A stretch of 64,000 nt of DNA, taken from contig JBBELK010000024.1 of assembly GCA_037783545.1 (NCBI GenBank), positions 2,170,001 through 2,234,000 of the forward strand, read 5' to 3'. This document shows, in pieces, positions 34,129 through 45,219 of the stretch. The first letter of the stretch is position 1, and every line of letters starts with the position of its first letter. Source of the DNA: Henricia sp. BOLD:AAB3569 (taxonomy: Eukaryota > Echinodermata > Asteroidea > Spinulosida > Echinasteridae). Under the pieces are notes generated by a model. That model saw only the letters and a program-made list of their open reading frames with translations. It ran no database searches and had not been told where the DNA came from. A program made the position numbers and the translations under genes.

Positions 34129-34888
34129 AAATGATACTGTACATAGGGCCTGTAATGTTCCATTGAGCAAGAGCAGTAGGCTAATAGCATAGCATGTCTG
34201 GGTTTTTTTGTGTTAAATGTTAAACTTAACACATTAATCACAGTTTGAATATTGCCAAAAGACACCAGAAAAAAATACAGCAGTACCTTTGTTTTTGGTG
34301 GAAATACATATTTACAAGGAAATCTACTGGGACTCTGAAGGTTTCTATCCAGATTTTTTGGTATGCAGTTGGTGCCCCTCAATTTACATCACACTCAAAG
34401 CAACATTTTCATTCAGTGGACTTTTACTAAAACAGCCTGGTCTTTTGAATCCCTAAATGTGTCATGTTCATTAAGAGTTCATTAATACATGCCTATAACT
34501 TTGGCACTGTAATTTGGGGGTCAAATTCATCTCAAAAATAAAATACAATCTTTTGCTGGTAATTATTGATATTGTTTTTAATGCCTCCTGTAATGTTAGT
34601 TATGAGGTTATGAATGCTGAATAAAGTTCTTGTCCTTCCCTACCTGAACAGCAATGGTAATGACAGACTTTAAAAACATAAATTTTAGTAAAATATTAAC
34701 ACAATATATTAGTTCTGACCGACCGCCACAGTTGTCATGTAGTTCCTTTAAATAAATTAAATGTCATGTTAATTTTGTTTCCCCTCAATCACAAATCTTC
34801 CTTTCTAAATCATTAACATTTAACAGTATGCCGTTCATTTGTAAATTATGTCCAATACATGTAGATTGGTTAGCCACATACATGTATC
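34129..34888. other. Intron-like sequence
   Basis: AT-rich. No exon or repeat family recognised. Confidence 0.4.
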
Positions 34889-34950
34889 TACCAACTACTT
34901 CAATTTGACAAATATATTGTTTAATTCAACCAATCTGTTTTTAGGTTGTA
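34889..34950 (+). mobile_element. MITE family J fragment (right end)
   Basis: 'ttcaaccaatctgtttttag' preceded by 'aaatatattgttt' matches the right end of the element at 44115-44394. Confidence 0.65.
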
Positions 34951-35406
34951 GTATAATATGGTACATACAAATGTGCATACAGCTCCATAAATTGTAATTA
35001 AAATAGTTTTCATCTATTGCTTTAGAAAATTTAAATTTAATCTTGAATTTCTTGAAATTCAGTGGTTTTAGTGCTCGTGTTGCTTTCTCATATCATTTTT
35101 ACGTTGCACATGTACATGTACACCAAGAGTGCTAAACATAGGGAATTAAAAACCATGTTGTTCACTAGGCTTTAAATTCCCCATGCTATGAGCTTTCCTG
35201 CCGCGTCCCATGCAGATATTTAAATATATTGGTTGCTAGGTAATAGATGGATGCCTGTATCTGGAAAAACACAAGACCTTCAAGTGATGCATGTGAAGTA
35301 GAATTTACATGACAACCAATGATGGTAATGTCTAGCATGTGTAATTACTACATGTAGTACTTTGCAATGTAAGATTGGCAAACGTACAGCCTTGTCAAAT
35401 TAACTT
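34951..35406. other. Intron-like sequence
   Basis: Nothing recognised on either strand. Confidence 0.4.
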
Positions 35407-36195
35407 AAGGCCTTTTCCCACGGCACTTTAACCCCGAGATAACCCGGGTAACAGAAAAATTTTACCCCGAGATTACCCGGGTTAAGGGTTCGTTTCCCAC
35501 GGCAAATCTCGGGGTTACGAATTACCCGGGTTATCTGGCCAAAAATGCCACTTAACCCGGGTAATTTCTAGCCCTGCTCGGGAGGTGGGTTAACCCACCA
35601 ATCTCGGGGTTAACGGCGACCTTGAGACGATTCTCCGGGTTAACGTTTGTCGTGGGAAACGACGACAATAGCCTACCCGGGTAGGCTATTTAGCGAGTTA
35701 AATTCTTGCCGCAATAATTATTTGGTCAAAGATTGCAAGTGCGCCCGCGCTTGAATGGCACTGTCAACATGGTCAAACTGGTACTCTTCTGAAGGCAGTG
35801 TACAACAAAATACGCGTGGGGCCAGTGACAAAGCACACATCGATAAATATTATTAAACATGCGAAATATTAACAGCAAAATTGCCAGCGATGTTTCTGTG
35901 TCGTCCGCCATGTTTGTGTGTGCGTGCGCAGCCTGATCGATCGATCGATTTTCCACACGCAATGGTTTCTGGGTATTTGTGCTGATTGGTGTACCCGGGT
36001 ACGTGCGCATGCAGAAATGCCGTGGGAAAAGGGTCGCTGTTGTACCCGTGTAAGAGACGACCCGGGTAAGTGCTTCTCCGGGTTAACGCTTGTCGTGTGA
36101 AAAGAAACTCCGGGTTAAATGTAACCCGGGTTATTTACTGCTACCCGGGTAGAAAAGCTACCCGGGTCGGAGGTGGGTAGTGGGAAAAGGCCTTT
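35407..36195. mobile_element. Non-autonomous element with AAGGCCTTTTCCCAC ends and CCCGGGT arrays
   Basis: Left 'aaggccttttcccacggca' and right 'gtgggaaaaggcctt' form terminal inverted repeats. Both ~250-bp subterminal regions carry many copies of 'acccgggt' and 'gttaacccgggta' in both orientations, along with repeated 'cgtgggaaa'. The centre has a 'cgatcgatcgatcga' stretch. Subterminal arrays like this are typical transposase-binding regions. No transposase frame is visible. Only this copy was seen. Confidence 0.75.
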
Positions 36196-37283
36196 AGTGA
36201 ATTATACTGGCTGCAGGCTTAAGAAGTATGCGTTAATTAATGTGTCCTAGCACTGTGCTGAGTCCTGAATTTTTTGTCACTTTACATGTATATATCCAAT
36301 AACCAAATTTATGGTAAGCACGCTCAGTAAAGAAATCCTATTAACCCTGGTTAGCAGAATGATAATTGAGTTATACACCGTTGTAGTCACGCAGCGGATG
36401 TTTATTAAAACTTGACGCCTTTTTTCGACCTTCGGCTATGTAAATTCCCACCTTGCGCAAACAAAAATAGAAAAATGAGTCGGTTCGTGTTGCTCGGTTG
36501 CACCACTTGTATTTAATATCGACAAAATTTCGTCAGTCCCTTTTACCTGCTCCTCGAGTCTTGTGTTGCTTGGGGATAGGACACATCAGAGAGAAAGAGA
36601 GAGCATCTGGCTCGAGTGTGAATGAGCGATTAGAGGCAGTGGCCACAGCAGGGCAGTCACGAGATGAAGATGTACGTATACATGTGTAGAATCCACACAT
36701 CTCAAGAGCATCCCCACATAAAGCGCGAGCTATCATTGTAGTCAGATCGGACAGTCCCATTTATCAGTGGCAGCTCTCTGACACAAGAAGTGACATTCAT
36801 CTAATATTCATGATCTCTTTGTGTACACGGCGGCTCGGATCACAGATTCTGCAAATTTGCTGGTTGTGTTTTCCCCTCCTTATCAGTTTCAGGGAAAACT
36901 TTATTAGTCATGCACGGGACTTTAATTAATTATGCACGGAGAAAGTTACGAGGTGGCCTTAAGGTTATGTGCTGTTTAGGCTAATGCAACAAGCTGTTCG
37001 CTGCTCCATTAAATGGCAACGTCCGGCCTTCAAAATAAAAATAAATGCAGCGAGTTAGCGGGAGGCAGGCCTATTGGGTTGAAACTGCATCTGTGAATGA
37101 CACTCCAGCGAACTTGAAACTCCTTCAGGAATTTGGCAACCAGCTGAGACCCTCCTAGTGAGATGGTTTCTTGAGACTAGGATCAATGCAAATCTTCATG
37201 CCCATCGGGGTTGCTTCAAACTATTCTTTGTATTGATCTGGTGAAACAGACATCAAAGTTTGGGACTGAGGAGGAATAGCAAG
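36196..37283 (+). promoter_or_regulatory. Promoter-like/5'-UTR region upstream of the exon at 37284
   Basis: About 1 kb of non-repetitive, moderately GC-rich DNA with homeodomain-type sites (for example TTTAATTAATTATG at 36921) leads directly to the coding exon at 37284. The last 250 bp read as a plausible 5' UTR. No TATA box or initiator is distinct. The role is inferred from position only. Confidence 0.3.
36498..36674 (+). CDS. Weak candidate exon ending GQSRDED
   Basis: An ATG frame from 36498 reads a protein-like second half (REKERASGSSVNERLEAVAT..GQSRDED) and meets a possible donor gtacgta at 36675 in phase 0. The start is poorly placed and the donor is weaker than consensus. This could be part of the 5' UTR of the exon at 37284. 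Product not recognised. Confidence 0.2.
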
Positions 37284-37325
37284 ATGCACTCCGGCCATAT
37301 CAAAGCGGCTGCCCATGTTACAGTG
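37284..37325 (+). CDS. Candidate alternative first coding exon (14 codons)
   Basis: ATG at 37284 in a favourable context (agcaagATGC, A at -3) opens 14 codons, MHSGHIKAAAHVTV. The frame ends exactly at the donor gtaaggg at 37326 in phase 0. The peptide is short, neutral to basic and carries three His. It has no signal peptide or lipidation motif. It follows a promoter-like region without repeats and belongs to the same-phase series. Product not recognised. Confidence 0.5.
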
Positions 37326-37876
37326 GTAAGGGTGATATTCCGTGTTTCTTTGTGATTATAACATTTTATTTTTCTCACTTCTGATATTGATTTCCTCAAG
37401 TCTGACTTCTGATCTTAATATTGATAAACTTGTACTACATGTATGATTTTGTTCTTCTTTTCAGTCTGTATTATTTTAGTTCAGTAGCTCTGCATAACTA
37501 TTATCGTACATTCTATACATAATGTGTGCTATTATAAAGGCACTATGAAAAGCATCCGTTTGTATAGTTAAACATTAATGACACACATTAATTTGATGTA
37601 AATTTCCTGGGTGTTTTCGTCTTTCACTAGGCGATAGTTTTTCTCAACTTTAAGTAATTTCTCTACTATCATGATTGTCATATTTGATGTGGTGTCTAAT
37701 CACCACGGACATAAAATACCCAAAATAGAACTCGATACCTTTGACAAACGGGGCAGATGCTCTACCCTCCGAGGGATGAGGCACAGTGGTTTACCATCAT
37801 AATGTAGTTGTACATGTAATACTTAAGCTTATGGTAACAGTGCAATTTAATTTATCCATTTTGTGTGTTCACTACT
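37326..37876. other. Intron-like sequence
   Basis: AT-rich. Nothing recognised. Confidence 0.4.
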
Positions 37877-37998
37877 TAAAAGACGGAGGCTTGTCAGCAA
37901 TGCGCGCGCGCCAAATTTGTGCCAATAAATATGCAACTCCATGCTTTTCGTGGCACGAATTTGGCGTGCATGCATTGCTGATGAGCCTGTGCCTTTAA
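37877..37998. mobile_element. Hairpin element family F, copy 2 (internal deletion)
   Basis: The outer arms 'ggcttgtcagcaatgcgcgc' and 'gcattgctgatgagcctgtg' match the copy at 20482-20622. The centre is shortened and the left terminus is mutated (agacgga for aggcaca). Confidence 0.8.
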
Positions 37999-38006
37999 AA
38001 GGACCA

Positions 38007-38331
38007 TTACATACATAATATGCAAAGAAATTTTTTTTTACGATTTCCAGGAACAGAATTACATACTGTACATACTGAAGAATAACATTGCTGATAAACT
38101 GCCTTGTAGAAATTGGAGCTAATAGATGCAGTAGGCCTAATACTTCAGAAAACTTTAAAAATCCTGGCATGGTTTGTGTTGAATGGTAAAATAACAAATC
38201 CTTTGCAATTTCTGCCACAAAGGGGGAACAAATAAGTTTGTTGCTACCAACACCTTTAGTCAGGATTTTCTTGTCAACTTATGAAGTAAAATTTTTGGTC
38301 ACTGCAAATGTGGGGCTTTAAGCCCTGCAAT
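38007..38331 (-). mobile_element. Repeat family H, copy 3 (inverted)
   Basis: Inverted counterparts of the family blocks are visible: 'gatgcagtagg', 'gttgaatggtaaaa', 'ttgctaccaacacctttagt', 'caggattttcttgtcaactt' and 'gtcactgcaaatgtg'. It begins within about 10 bp of the hairpin element's right end. Confidence 0.75.
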
Positions 38332-38650
38332 GTCTTGGTGACCATAATGAAATGAAGGAAGGCGTCTTTATTAAAACACCATAAGCTAACAAAATATCAT
38401 CAAGCATGGTTCGTTTAAACAGCTGCTGCCGATTAATGTACGACACGACTGGTGAATGATGCACATATTTCTAATTTAATTTCAAAAAAGTCCAGACTTG
38501 ATTGTATACGTATATATACATAGGTCTGTGTCAATTTAAAAAAGTATTGTCCACGCGTTTTGGGTGTTGCACCTCCACAAATTTTTTCTTGAATTGCTAA
38601 GTTTCCAGAAACAAAGTTATTAGCTCTCAAATAAATGAAAAAAATTTGAA
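38332..38650. other. Intron-like sequence
   Basis: Nothing recognised on either strand. Confidence 0.4.
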
Positions 38651-38957
38651 CAAAAACTATGAATGCTAGGATAGGGCGACATTTTGTGTGTAAAAAAGGT
38701 ATATTAGGGGCGACACGCTCAATAGGGCGACATTTTGGTGTCGCCCTAATATTTTATTTTTTTAAAATCATTTTTTTAGGTCAAAAACCATTTTTATTAG
38801 GACTAGAGCTGTTTCTCTTTGGTCTGGAACCATTTTTGGAAGCTTCCGGTAAAAAAATAAGGTGTCATTTTGAGTGGTTCTTGCTGAAATTTCTGTGGTC
38901 CCCGGGGAGAGTCTTCCCGAAATGTCGCCCTATTGCAGCATCCAGAGTTCTTACAAT
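38651..38957. mobile_element. MITE family I, copy 3
   Basis: 'caaaaactatgaatgctagg' at the left and the complement of 'gtaagaactctggatgctgc' at the right are the best-preserved outer ends of the family. The inner 'atagggcgacattt' and 'aaatgtcgccctat' blocks are both present. Confidence 0.85.
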
Positions 38958-39009
38958 TACTGTCAATATTTCAAATTATTGGCAGTCCGCCGATAATTCT
39001 CTCTCGCAG

Positions 39010-39222
39010 TAAGGCGTTGACTTGTCTAAGTCCGTCTTCCCGTGTTTGGTCTGTAAAGCGCAGCGTAATGCGCCCTCCTGACTAGTGGCCTGTCTAATCT
39101 GTCTTTTTCTTTCCGAGACAGAAGAAAAGAGATTAGACAGGCCACTAGTCCAGAGGGCGCGCTGTACGCTGCGCATTACAGACCAAACACGGGAAGACAG
39201 ACTTGGGCAAGTTTAGGCAAGG
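39010..39222. mobile_element. Long hairpin element
   Basis: Arms of about 95 bp start taaggcgttgacttgtctaa and continue 'gtcttcccgtgtttggtctg', then 'gactagtggcctgtctaatc'. They surround a pyrimidine/purine loop. Mismatches are few, with one 'agcgcagcgtaatgcgccct' versus 'atgcgcagcgtacagcgcgc' difference block. Single copy here. Confidence 0.82.
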
Positions 39223-40451
39223 CACAAAAATGGCCGGATAAAAATGCAGATTTTCACAGGGTTGTCGATGTCTAACTCTAAAATACAAAGTATGGTTTTT
39301 ATGTAAATGCTTTAAAAATTTGTTCGGAGGAAAAAAATACAATTTTCTGAGAACCACGGACAATATAATTTTGAGTGTCACTACCTCTAAAGATTAAATC
39401 AGCATAATACAGGGAAATATGAGGTATTTCAATGTACTTTATTTCAATGTTGTACTTTCTTTCAACATACGTATGTTTGCACAAACAACTAAGATTGTAA
39501 TTACTGTTTACAACAGACAAATCTCACTGCAGCTGTTCCTAATGTCATTGAGCAGACGAGATAATGAAATATGATTTGAATTTGTTTTCATATAGTATGT
39601 ACATTATCAAATGTTTTCCTGGGTAAAGTGCAGGTACCAGACACATATTGCTGATTTGATATTTACGTGTAGTTTAATAGTGGATGTACGAAGGTATGTA
39701 ACACAATATTATATTGATAGCTGTTTCTACAATCATTTATTGCAGACTACCCATAGTTGAAGGTTTGCTTGAGGAAAGCAGCTAAGTTTTAGTTATGTAA
39801 ATCAACAAAATTATTTAATCCTAACCCTTATTAGTTAATCAGGGCTTGAATTAAAAGTCAAAAAAGGGCACTGCAAAGATTGCCTTCGATACTTTTAAAA
39901 GGCACCGAGGATTTTGCAATTTTACAAGAGGGGCAATTGCATTCGTTGCAGTCTTAGAATTCGAGCCGTGCTGAATGTTTTGTCAATTTTCTCTTTGGCA
40001 AAAAAATCAAAGCCTTGATGAAAACAAAACTCGAAACATATGATAGTAATATCATTATTTGAGTATTCGGTCAAAGTCCCATCCCCCAATTCCACTTAAT
40101 TCCCACTTCAGAGTACGGCATTCAGGTTTCCATGCTATTTAATGGTACTGGGAACTCATCAACTGTGAAAGCACCTTACTGATTGGTTGCAGCTTGGCTC
40201 ATATGCGCTCCTTGTCCTGCTCCATTCAGCTTAATGAAAATCATGATGATAGTCTGCATCTAACCTGGGAATAGGCTCTCTTAGGATGAATTTGTCTGAT
40301 TGAAATGACTAGTTCATGATAAAGCAGTGTCACATGTATTAGGCAAACACTGTACAATGTATCAGCAAATTGATGCAAATAAATGATAACATTTAATGTA
40401 ATAATTTAAGAACAAGAACATCACAAAGCACTTTACAGTCTTAGTTATATA
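39223..40451. other. Intron-like sequence
   Basis: No exon or repeat family recognised. Confidence 0.4.
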
Positions 40452-40631
40452 CAGTGAAACTTGTCTATAGTGGCCACCCTCGGGACCGTAAAAAAATGGC
40501 CACTATAAAGAGGTGGCCTCTTTATAGAGGTTTCTTAAGCATTATACACATGGCATTTTGGACCAAAGGTGGGTGGCCACTATATGCATGTGGCCTGTTT
40601 ATCAAGGTGGCCTTAATAGCAGGTTTCACTG
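40452..40631. mobile_element. Mariner-type MITE with TA duplication
   Basis: Left cagtgaaacttgtctatagt and right, inverted, cagtgaaacctgct. TA is on both sides (40450-40451 and 40632-40633). Internal repeats of 'gtggccac' and 'tatagtggcc' are typical of this widespread type. 180 bp, non-coding. Confidence 0.85.
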
Positions 40632-40660
40632 TACGTTCTCCAAAAAACAAAATTAAATAA

Positions 40661-41009
40661 AATCACTTTTTTGACCCCTTCTCCCAATTACCTCATAGGA
40701 AATGAGATTTTGATATCATATCATATGTCATATTTTTCTCATTACCATTCTGAAAAAAAGTTAATATTTTCAAGGATATCGTAAAAAAAACAGATCTGTC
40801 TTTTGTAAACTAATTTACCCTGCTACATATTCAGCAGTGCAGTGATTACACCACCAACCTTTTTGCTTCCACATCCAAATTGGAGATTGCTGATGACGTT
40901 GTTCTGTTTCCTTCCCATGTGTTCTATTTTGGGGGGTATTTCATATGATTGCTAGGTTAGAACAAAATCCCTTTTCTGAAAAAAAATATAAATTTAAGCT
41001 CTTTTAATA
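40661..41009 (+). mobile_element. Repeat family D, copy 2
   Basis: Shares 'catatttttctcattaccat', 'ttttcaaggatatcgtaaaa', 'attacaccaccaaccttttt' and 'gcttccacatccaaattgga' with the other copies. The left end is degraded, and the right end is 'aagctcttttaataa'. Confidence 0.85.
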
Positions 41010-41320
41010 AATAGTGGATTTTTGCATTTTACAGTCTTTTGTTACTGGACTTAATGGAATTACAATGTATACTAGAACATCTATTTTACAGGTATCTCCC
41101 TATGTAGGTTATCATTTTATACCTGACAAAGATCGCCCAACAAATACTGCCTGTTTGCCTTGAGACACTACATGTATACCTACCATATGGCATTGCTTGT
41201 GGAGACGCAGGTGGATTTACATTTAATGGCCCATGCAGGTGCAATTTGTTTTCTCATGTTACAGACTACATTGCTATATCTCACATCTTGCCATAATCTT
41301 GTCTGCCTACATTGCAGCTG

Positions 41321-41513
41321 TAAAGCCCGCCGCACACCTTTGCGATTTATCGGATCATCGGACCACATACCGGAAAGGTGTGCGCTGAAACAATTCGGGC
41401 CGGTCTGACCGTACGCTATAGAACGGAGCAAATCAAACTTGTTTGATTTTTCCGAATCAGATGGTCCGGTGTCCGATGTGCCGGTAAATCGCAAAGGTGT
41501 GCGGCGGGCTTTA
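41321..41513. mobile_element. Foldback element with TAAAGCCCGCCGCACACCTT ends
   Basis: Inverted ends of about 34 bp: taaagcccgccgcacacctt, then tgcgattta.cgg. Further partly complementary sequence lies inward around 'ggtccggtgtccgat' and 'aatcggaccac'-like blocks. CpG-rich relative to the surroundings. The open frames on both strands are incidental. Confidence 0.85.
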
Positions 41514-42731
41514 GTGTGAAATGAGCTGTTGGGATCCTGTTTGCTGTCTGTACATGTAGTATGGCAGTATACCTTTATTAAACACATTTCTCCATTAAAA
41601 CGTGGACACCACCATTATATGATCATCAGGCCTAGACACGCAAAATTTGTCACCTTTTACTGAAGCATGATTACGTTTTGCAATAGGTATGTTGATAAGC
41701 AGTACACTTCCGAGGGAAACCATTGAACATCCGAGTCATAAAAACTGCATCTCAAGCAATATTGCCCTCATGCCCAATTGTCCTCCCATAGCAACCACTG
41801 GAAAACAAAGCATCCTAGGTGCCATCAAAATGTTTGATAATAAACTCTTTGCGTGACAACCATATCTCAACTGAAATTTGCGTGTCCTCTGTTGTTTAGT
41901 ATATTTATACGATGTTTTAAGGAGATAACTTGAAAACTATAGTGGTAACACACACACAGCATAGTGTAAGAGGGTCTATACATTGCATTATGAAAGAATG
42001 TCTTTTGTATTTTATAGTAAAAAGACAATGTGATTCACCTACATTGTAAATATATGTGGTACATGTAAGTTGATATTATACATTATTCCCAAAGGTACTA
42101 AATGAGGCACTAAGAGTTTTACATAACAAAAAATCAACCGAAAGCCCACCTGAGCTGGAGCAAATTATTTGCCAAACACACGTTTGACATGATCTTCAAT
42201 CTTGGGTCCTGAAAAACAAATCGCGATTCGTTTGACCTTTACTGTAGGAATAGAGAGGAAGAGTCAAAGAAGTTGATCAATAGCCGACTCATCAATCACG
42301 ATGTTGCTTTCTTCTGCTGTGACAGAGAAAAATCTCAAGACGTATTAGGAGAGATAAGAGCGTGGTTATCTTTATCGCAAGTGTGATGGTTTGAGGGAAA
42401 AAAATACGGCCTGGAGGGCCTAAAACCTGGTGAACCAAAACTGAATTTAAGCATAGCTTTCTAAAAGTAAACTACCTGTGATTAGTGTTTTTCTAAAACA
42501 AAAATACATTTGACCCACCAGTGATTTGTGTATTGAAATACATGTAGCATGTTCTTCCACACAGAAAGAATCACTGAAATTGACCATTGCTGTCGGGAAT
42601 TATTCCTGTTTTACTAAAAGAACCAGTTTTTGTAGCTGTCTGTGAGATGCTTATAAACAAAAAGGAACACATAAAAGAATAGAGTGGTTTCATTGTGTTG
42701 TTAAACAGACGATAATTCTACAATTTTTGAG
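41514..42731. other. Intron-like sequence
   Basis: No exon or repeat family recognised. Confidence 0.4.
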
Positions 42732-43082
42732 CTAAATTTCACAAGGATAATTTTTGTAGTCCAATTTTTGGAGAAACATTTCGATCTGTGGATCTTCATC
42801 AGTGACTGACACAAGTTCTGTCTGTTGTTTTAAAAGGTGTTGAAAAACCAAGAAATAATTTGGCAAAGTAGATAGACACACAACACTAGCCATTCTTAGA
42901 CAATGTCTGTGAAAATAGTCTGGTGTATAGGGACCTTGATTGAAGTACTTTAATATGAGGAAATAAAACACGTCTGTAAGATGAGAATGCCTCTCATTAT
43001 GAAACTGGATAGCTTTAAAGCATTTCAACCTTTCCATTGACAGCTGTAAAAATAGGCTCATTTGATAAAATACGCATACCAC
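42732..43082 (-). mobile_element. Possible Penelope-like/retrozyme remnant with hammerhead-like core
   Basis: At 42779-42802 the minus strand reads CTGATGAAGATCCACAGATC followed by GAAA. This is the conserved hammerhead core CTGATGA and GAAA separated by a GATC/GATC stem II with a CACA loop. Such motifs are known in terminal repeats of Penelope-like elements and in retrozymes. A 116-codon minus frame covers the motif (DEDPQIEMF) but shows no reverse transcriptase or GIY-YIG motif. Stem I, stem III and a cleavage site were not identified, so activity is not claimed. Confidence 0.4.
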
Positions 43083-44114
43083 CGGATAGCAAGGATCAAT
43101 TTAAATGATTTTTTCTTTCCAATATGCGAGTTTTAATAATTATACAGTTTATTGGTGAATGAAATGTAATCCATTTTTGCGGTAACAGTCGTTAATCTTG
43201 GTATTTTTTTGTTTTAACTTGTCCTGAATTTTTGAAAAACATTGTCGGTAGAAAAAGATACGAAATAGCCTAAAGACTTAAAATGAGAATATTGCAGTAA
43301 ATGAAAATATTGCAGTAAATGAAAATATTACAACCTCAATTCATTCAAGTGGTTAAAAAATTCAAAAAATCCAAATTCCGAACTTGGTTATTCAACACCA
43401 GTTCCTTCCCCAGAAAATCTCAGATTCCCAGATATAAATTTTTCACTCATGAATCAGTTTACCAGACTTGAAGATGTGACAACTTGGTGCATTCATACAG
43501 ACAGCGTTGATATTATATACTTCTAAATAATATCCATAGGTTTGGTGCATATCAGAGAAAGCATTTTCCGTTAACAGCGGATGATTGATGAGAAATGTCA
43601 CATCAGATTCCTGATGTTTGCCATTCCACTCCCAGGGGAGCCACTATGTGTCTTTGGCTCGTCTGCCAATATACATGTAGACTGCTCCATCAGTAATATG
43701 TCCCGGAAATGAATTCCTGTGTTACTTAACTTTTGTTCCATAAAGATGCTGCTCTGTCTCAAAGGAAAAGTCAGAATTTGAAATTCAAAGTGGTCTTTGT
43801 AAGTCTTGCACAAGCCATACAGTTTAATGGATACCGTGCAATGGTGTCTATTTGCTACAAAATACTTTGCCATTACCATATTTGGAAATTACCGATCTGA
43901 AAATCTGCTTGCATAATAATTTACATAAATCTTGGCTATCCCAACATGTTTGATGCATTTTAATTTTGTTTGTTTTTTTTCTTTTTAAATTGCAGTGATG
44001 CTAAAATGTTTAGGAAAATTGCTCATTCCAAGTGCTAGATGTAGTCAAAATAAGAATCAGTTAAGTTAAAATAGTTAACTGTCAGCTGAAATGTCATTGC
44101 TTTTTTTTGCTTGC
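43083..44114. other. Intron-like sequence
   Basis: An 18-bp unit 'gaaaatattgcagtaaat' is repeated about 2.5 times at 43282-43331. A minus-strand frame at 43598-43879 has no recognisable domain or splice support. Confidence 0.4.
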
Positions 44115-44394
44115 TACACTCTAAAAACAGATTGGTTGAATTCAACTAATGTGGTTGGTAGATATGTGTCCAACCAATATATTGGTTAAAATAACCAATC
44201 ATATTGGTTAAAATAACCAATCCATATTGGTTAACCAATATGGATTGGTCATTTTAACCAATATGATTGGTTCAAATAACCAATATGATTGGTTCAAATT
44301 AACAATATGATTGGTTATTTTAACCAATATATTGTTTGGACATATATCTACCAACCACATTAATTGTATTCAACCAATCTGTTTTTAGAGTGTA
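44115..44394. mobile_element. MITE family J (TACACTCTAAAAACAGATTGG ends), full copy
   Basis: Terminal inverted repeats of about 28 bp: tacactctaaaaacagattg, then gttgaat. Between them lie about eight alternating 'aaccaatatgattggtt' palindromic units, and 'ttggtagatatgtgtccaac' near the left is mirrored near the right. Non-coding. Confidence 0.88.
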
Positions 44395-44809
44395 GGTAAG
44401 AATATAATGGTTAGAGTTCTAGCTATCTTTGTTTACTTTACTATTTCTTTATATTATCAGTGCTTTGTGTGAAACGTAAAGTTTGCGCTACCTGACAATG
44501 TACAAGAAAACACTTTGCATCAAATTAGTCCCAATTACTTTCAGTCAGTGTTGTCTCTCATCCATCCATCCATCCAAAGTGTGCATATTGAACCATAAAC
44601 AGCCAGTAGACCTTATTACATCTTGAGGACTCTTATCCTGAGAGCACATCATCATATAAGGATGCTGGAAACCATTAAAGTCTCTAGGAAGAAGCCAGGC
44701 TAGCAGTAATCCTCTTCCCAGTAGCTTTGATGTAAATTGTCTTGTCATAGATTTAGGAAATGTGAAATGTGATACTGCTTAAGACAGTTAGTGGTATCAA
44801 AATGCAAAT
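44395..44809. other. Intron-like sequence
   Basis: Contains (CATC)n at about 44559-44574. Nothing else recognised. Confidence 0.4.
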
Positions 44810-45219
44810 GGTCTTTCCACAGTAAAGGCGGCATTTTGGCAAGTACAGACCATATTTTTGAGGAAATACCTTTGTCTGGTCTCAAAATAAAAGAAATAAG
44901 TTGTTCTGAAGAGATAACTCATGCCCCAAAAGGGTTACAAATAGTGTGACAACATGCCTTTCTAAAAACCCTGTGTACAAATTTCCAATATACGCTCGTA
45001 ACCGGGACGGCCTAAAATGTAACACAAGTGTCCGTCCCGGTTACGAGCCTATATTGGAAATTTGTACACGGGGTTTTTAGAAAGGCATGTTGTCACACTA
45101 TCTGTAACCCTTTTTGGGCCTAAGTTATCAGAACAACTGAAACTTATTTCTTTTATTTTGAGACCAGACAAAGGTATTTCCTCGAAAATATGGTCTGTGT
45201 TGCCAAAATGCCCCCTTTA
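44810..45219. mobile_element. Family G: long near-perfect hairpin element, copy 1
   Basis: About 200-bp arms from ggtctttccacagtaaaggc through 'gaagagataact', 'gggttacaaatag', 'tgtgacaacatgcctttcta' and 'aaaaccc.gtgtacaaatttc'. They meet near 45015 around 'cgtaaccgggacggcc' and 'gtccgtcccggttacg'. The arms differ at few positions. A second copy is 1.07 kb downstream at 46292-46706, and a diverged one is at 23853-24672. Confidence 0.92.

Noticed and set aside
35938..35950. CGATCGATCGATCG as a regulatory site or origin
   Set aside because: Simple 4-bp repeat inside a transposon-like element; a similar run occurs at 13793 within another element.
41180..41587. 135-codon minus-strand frame
   Set aside because: Covers the foldback element at 41321-41513. 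Both strands are open because the arms are complementary.
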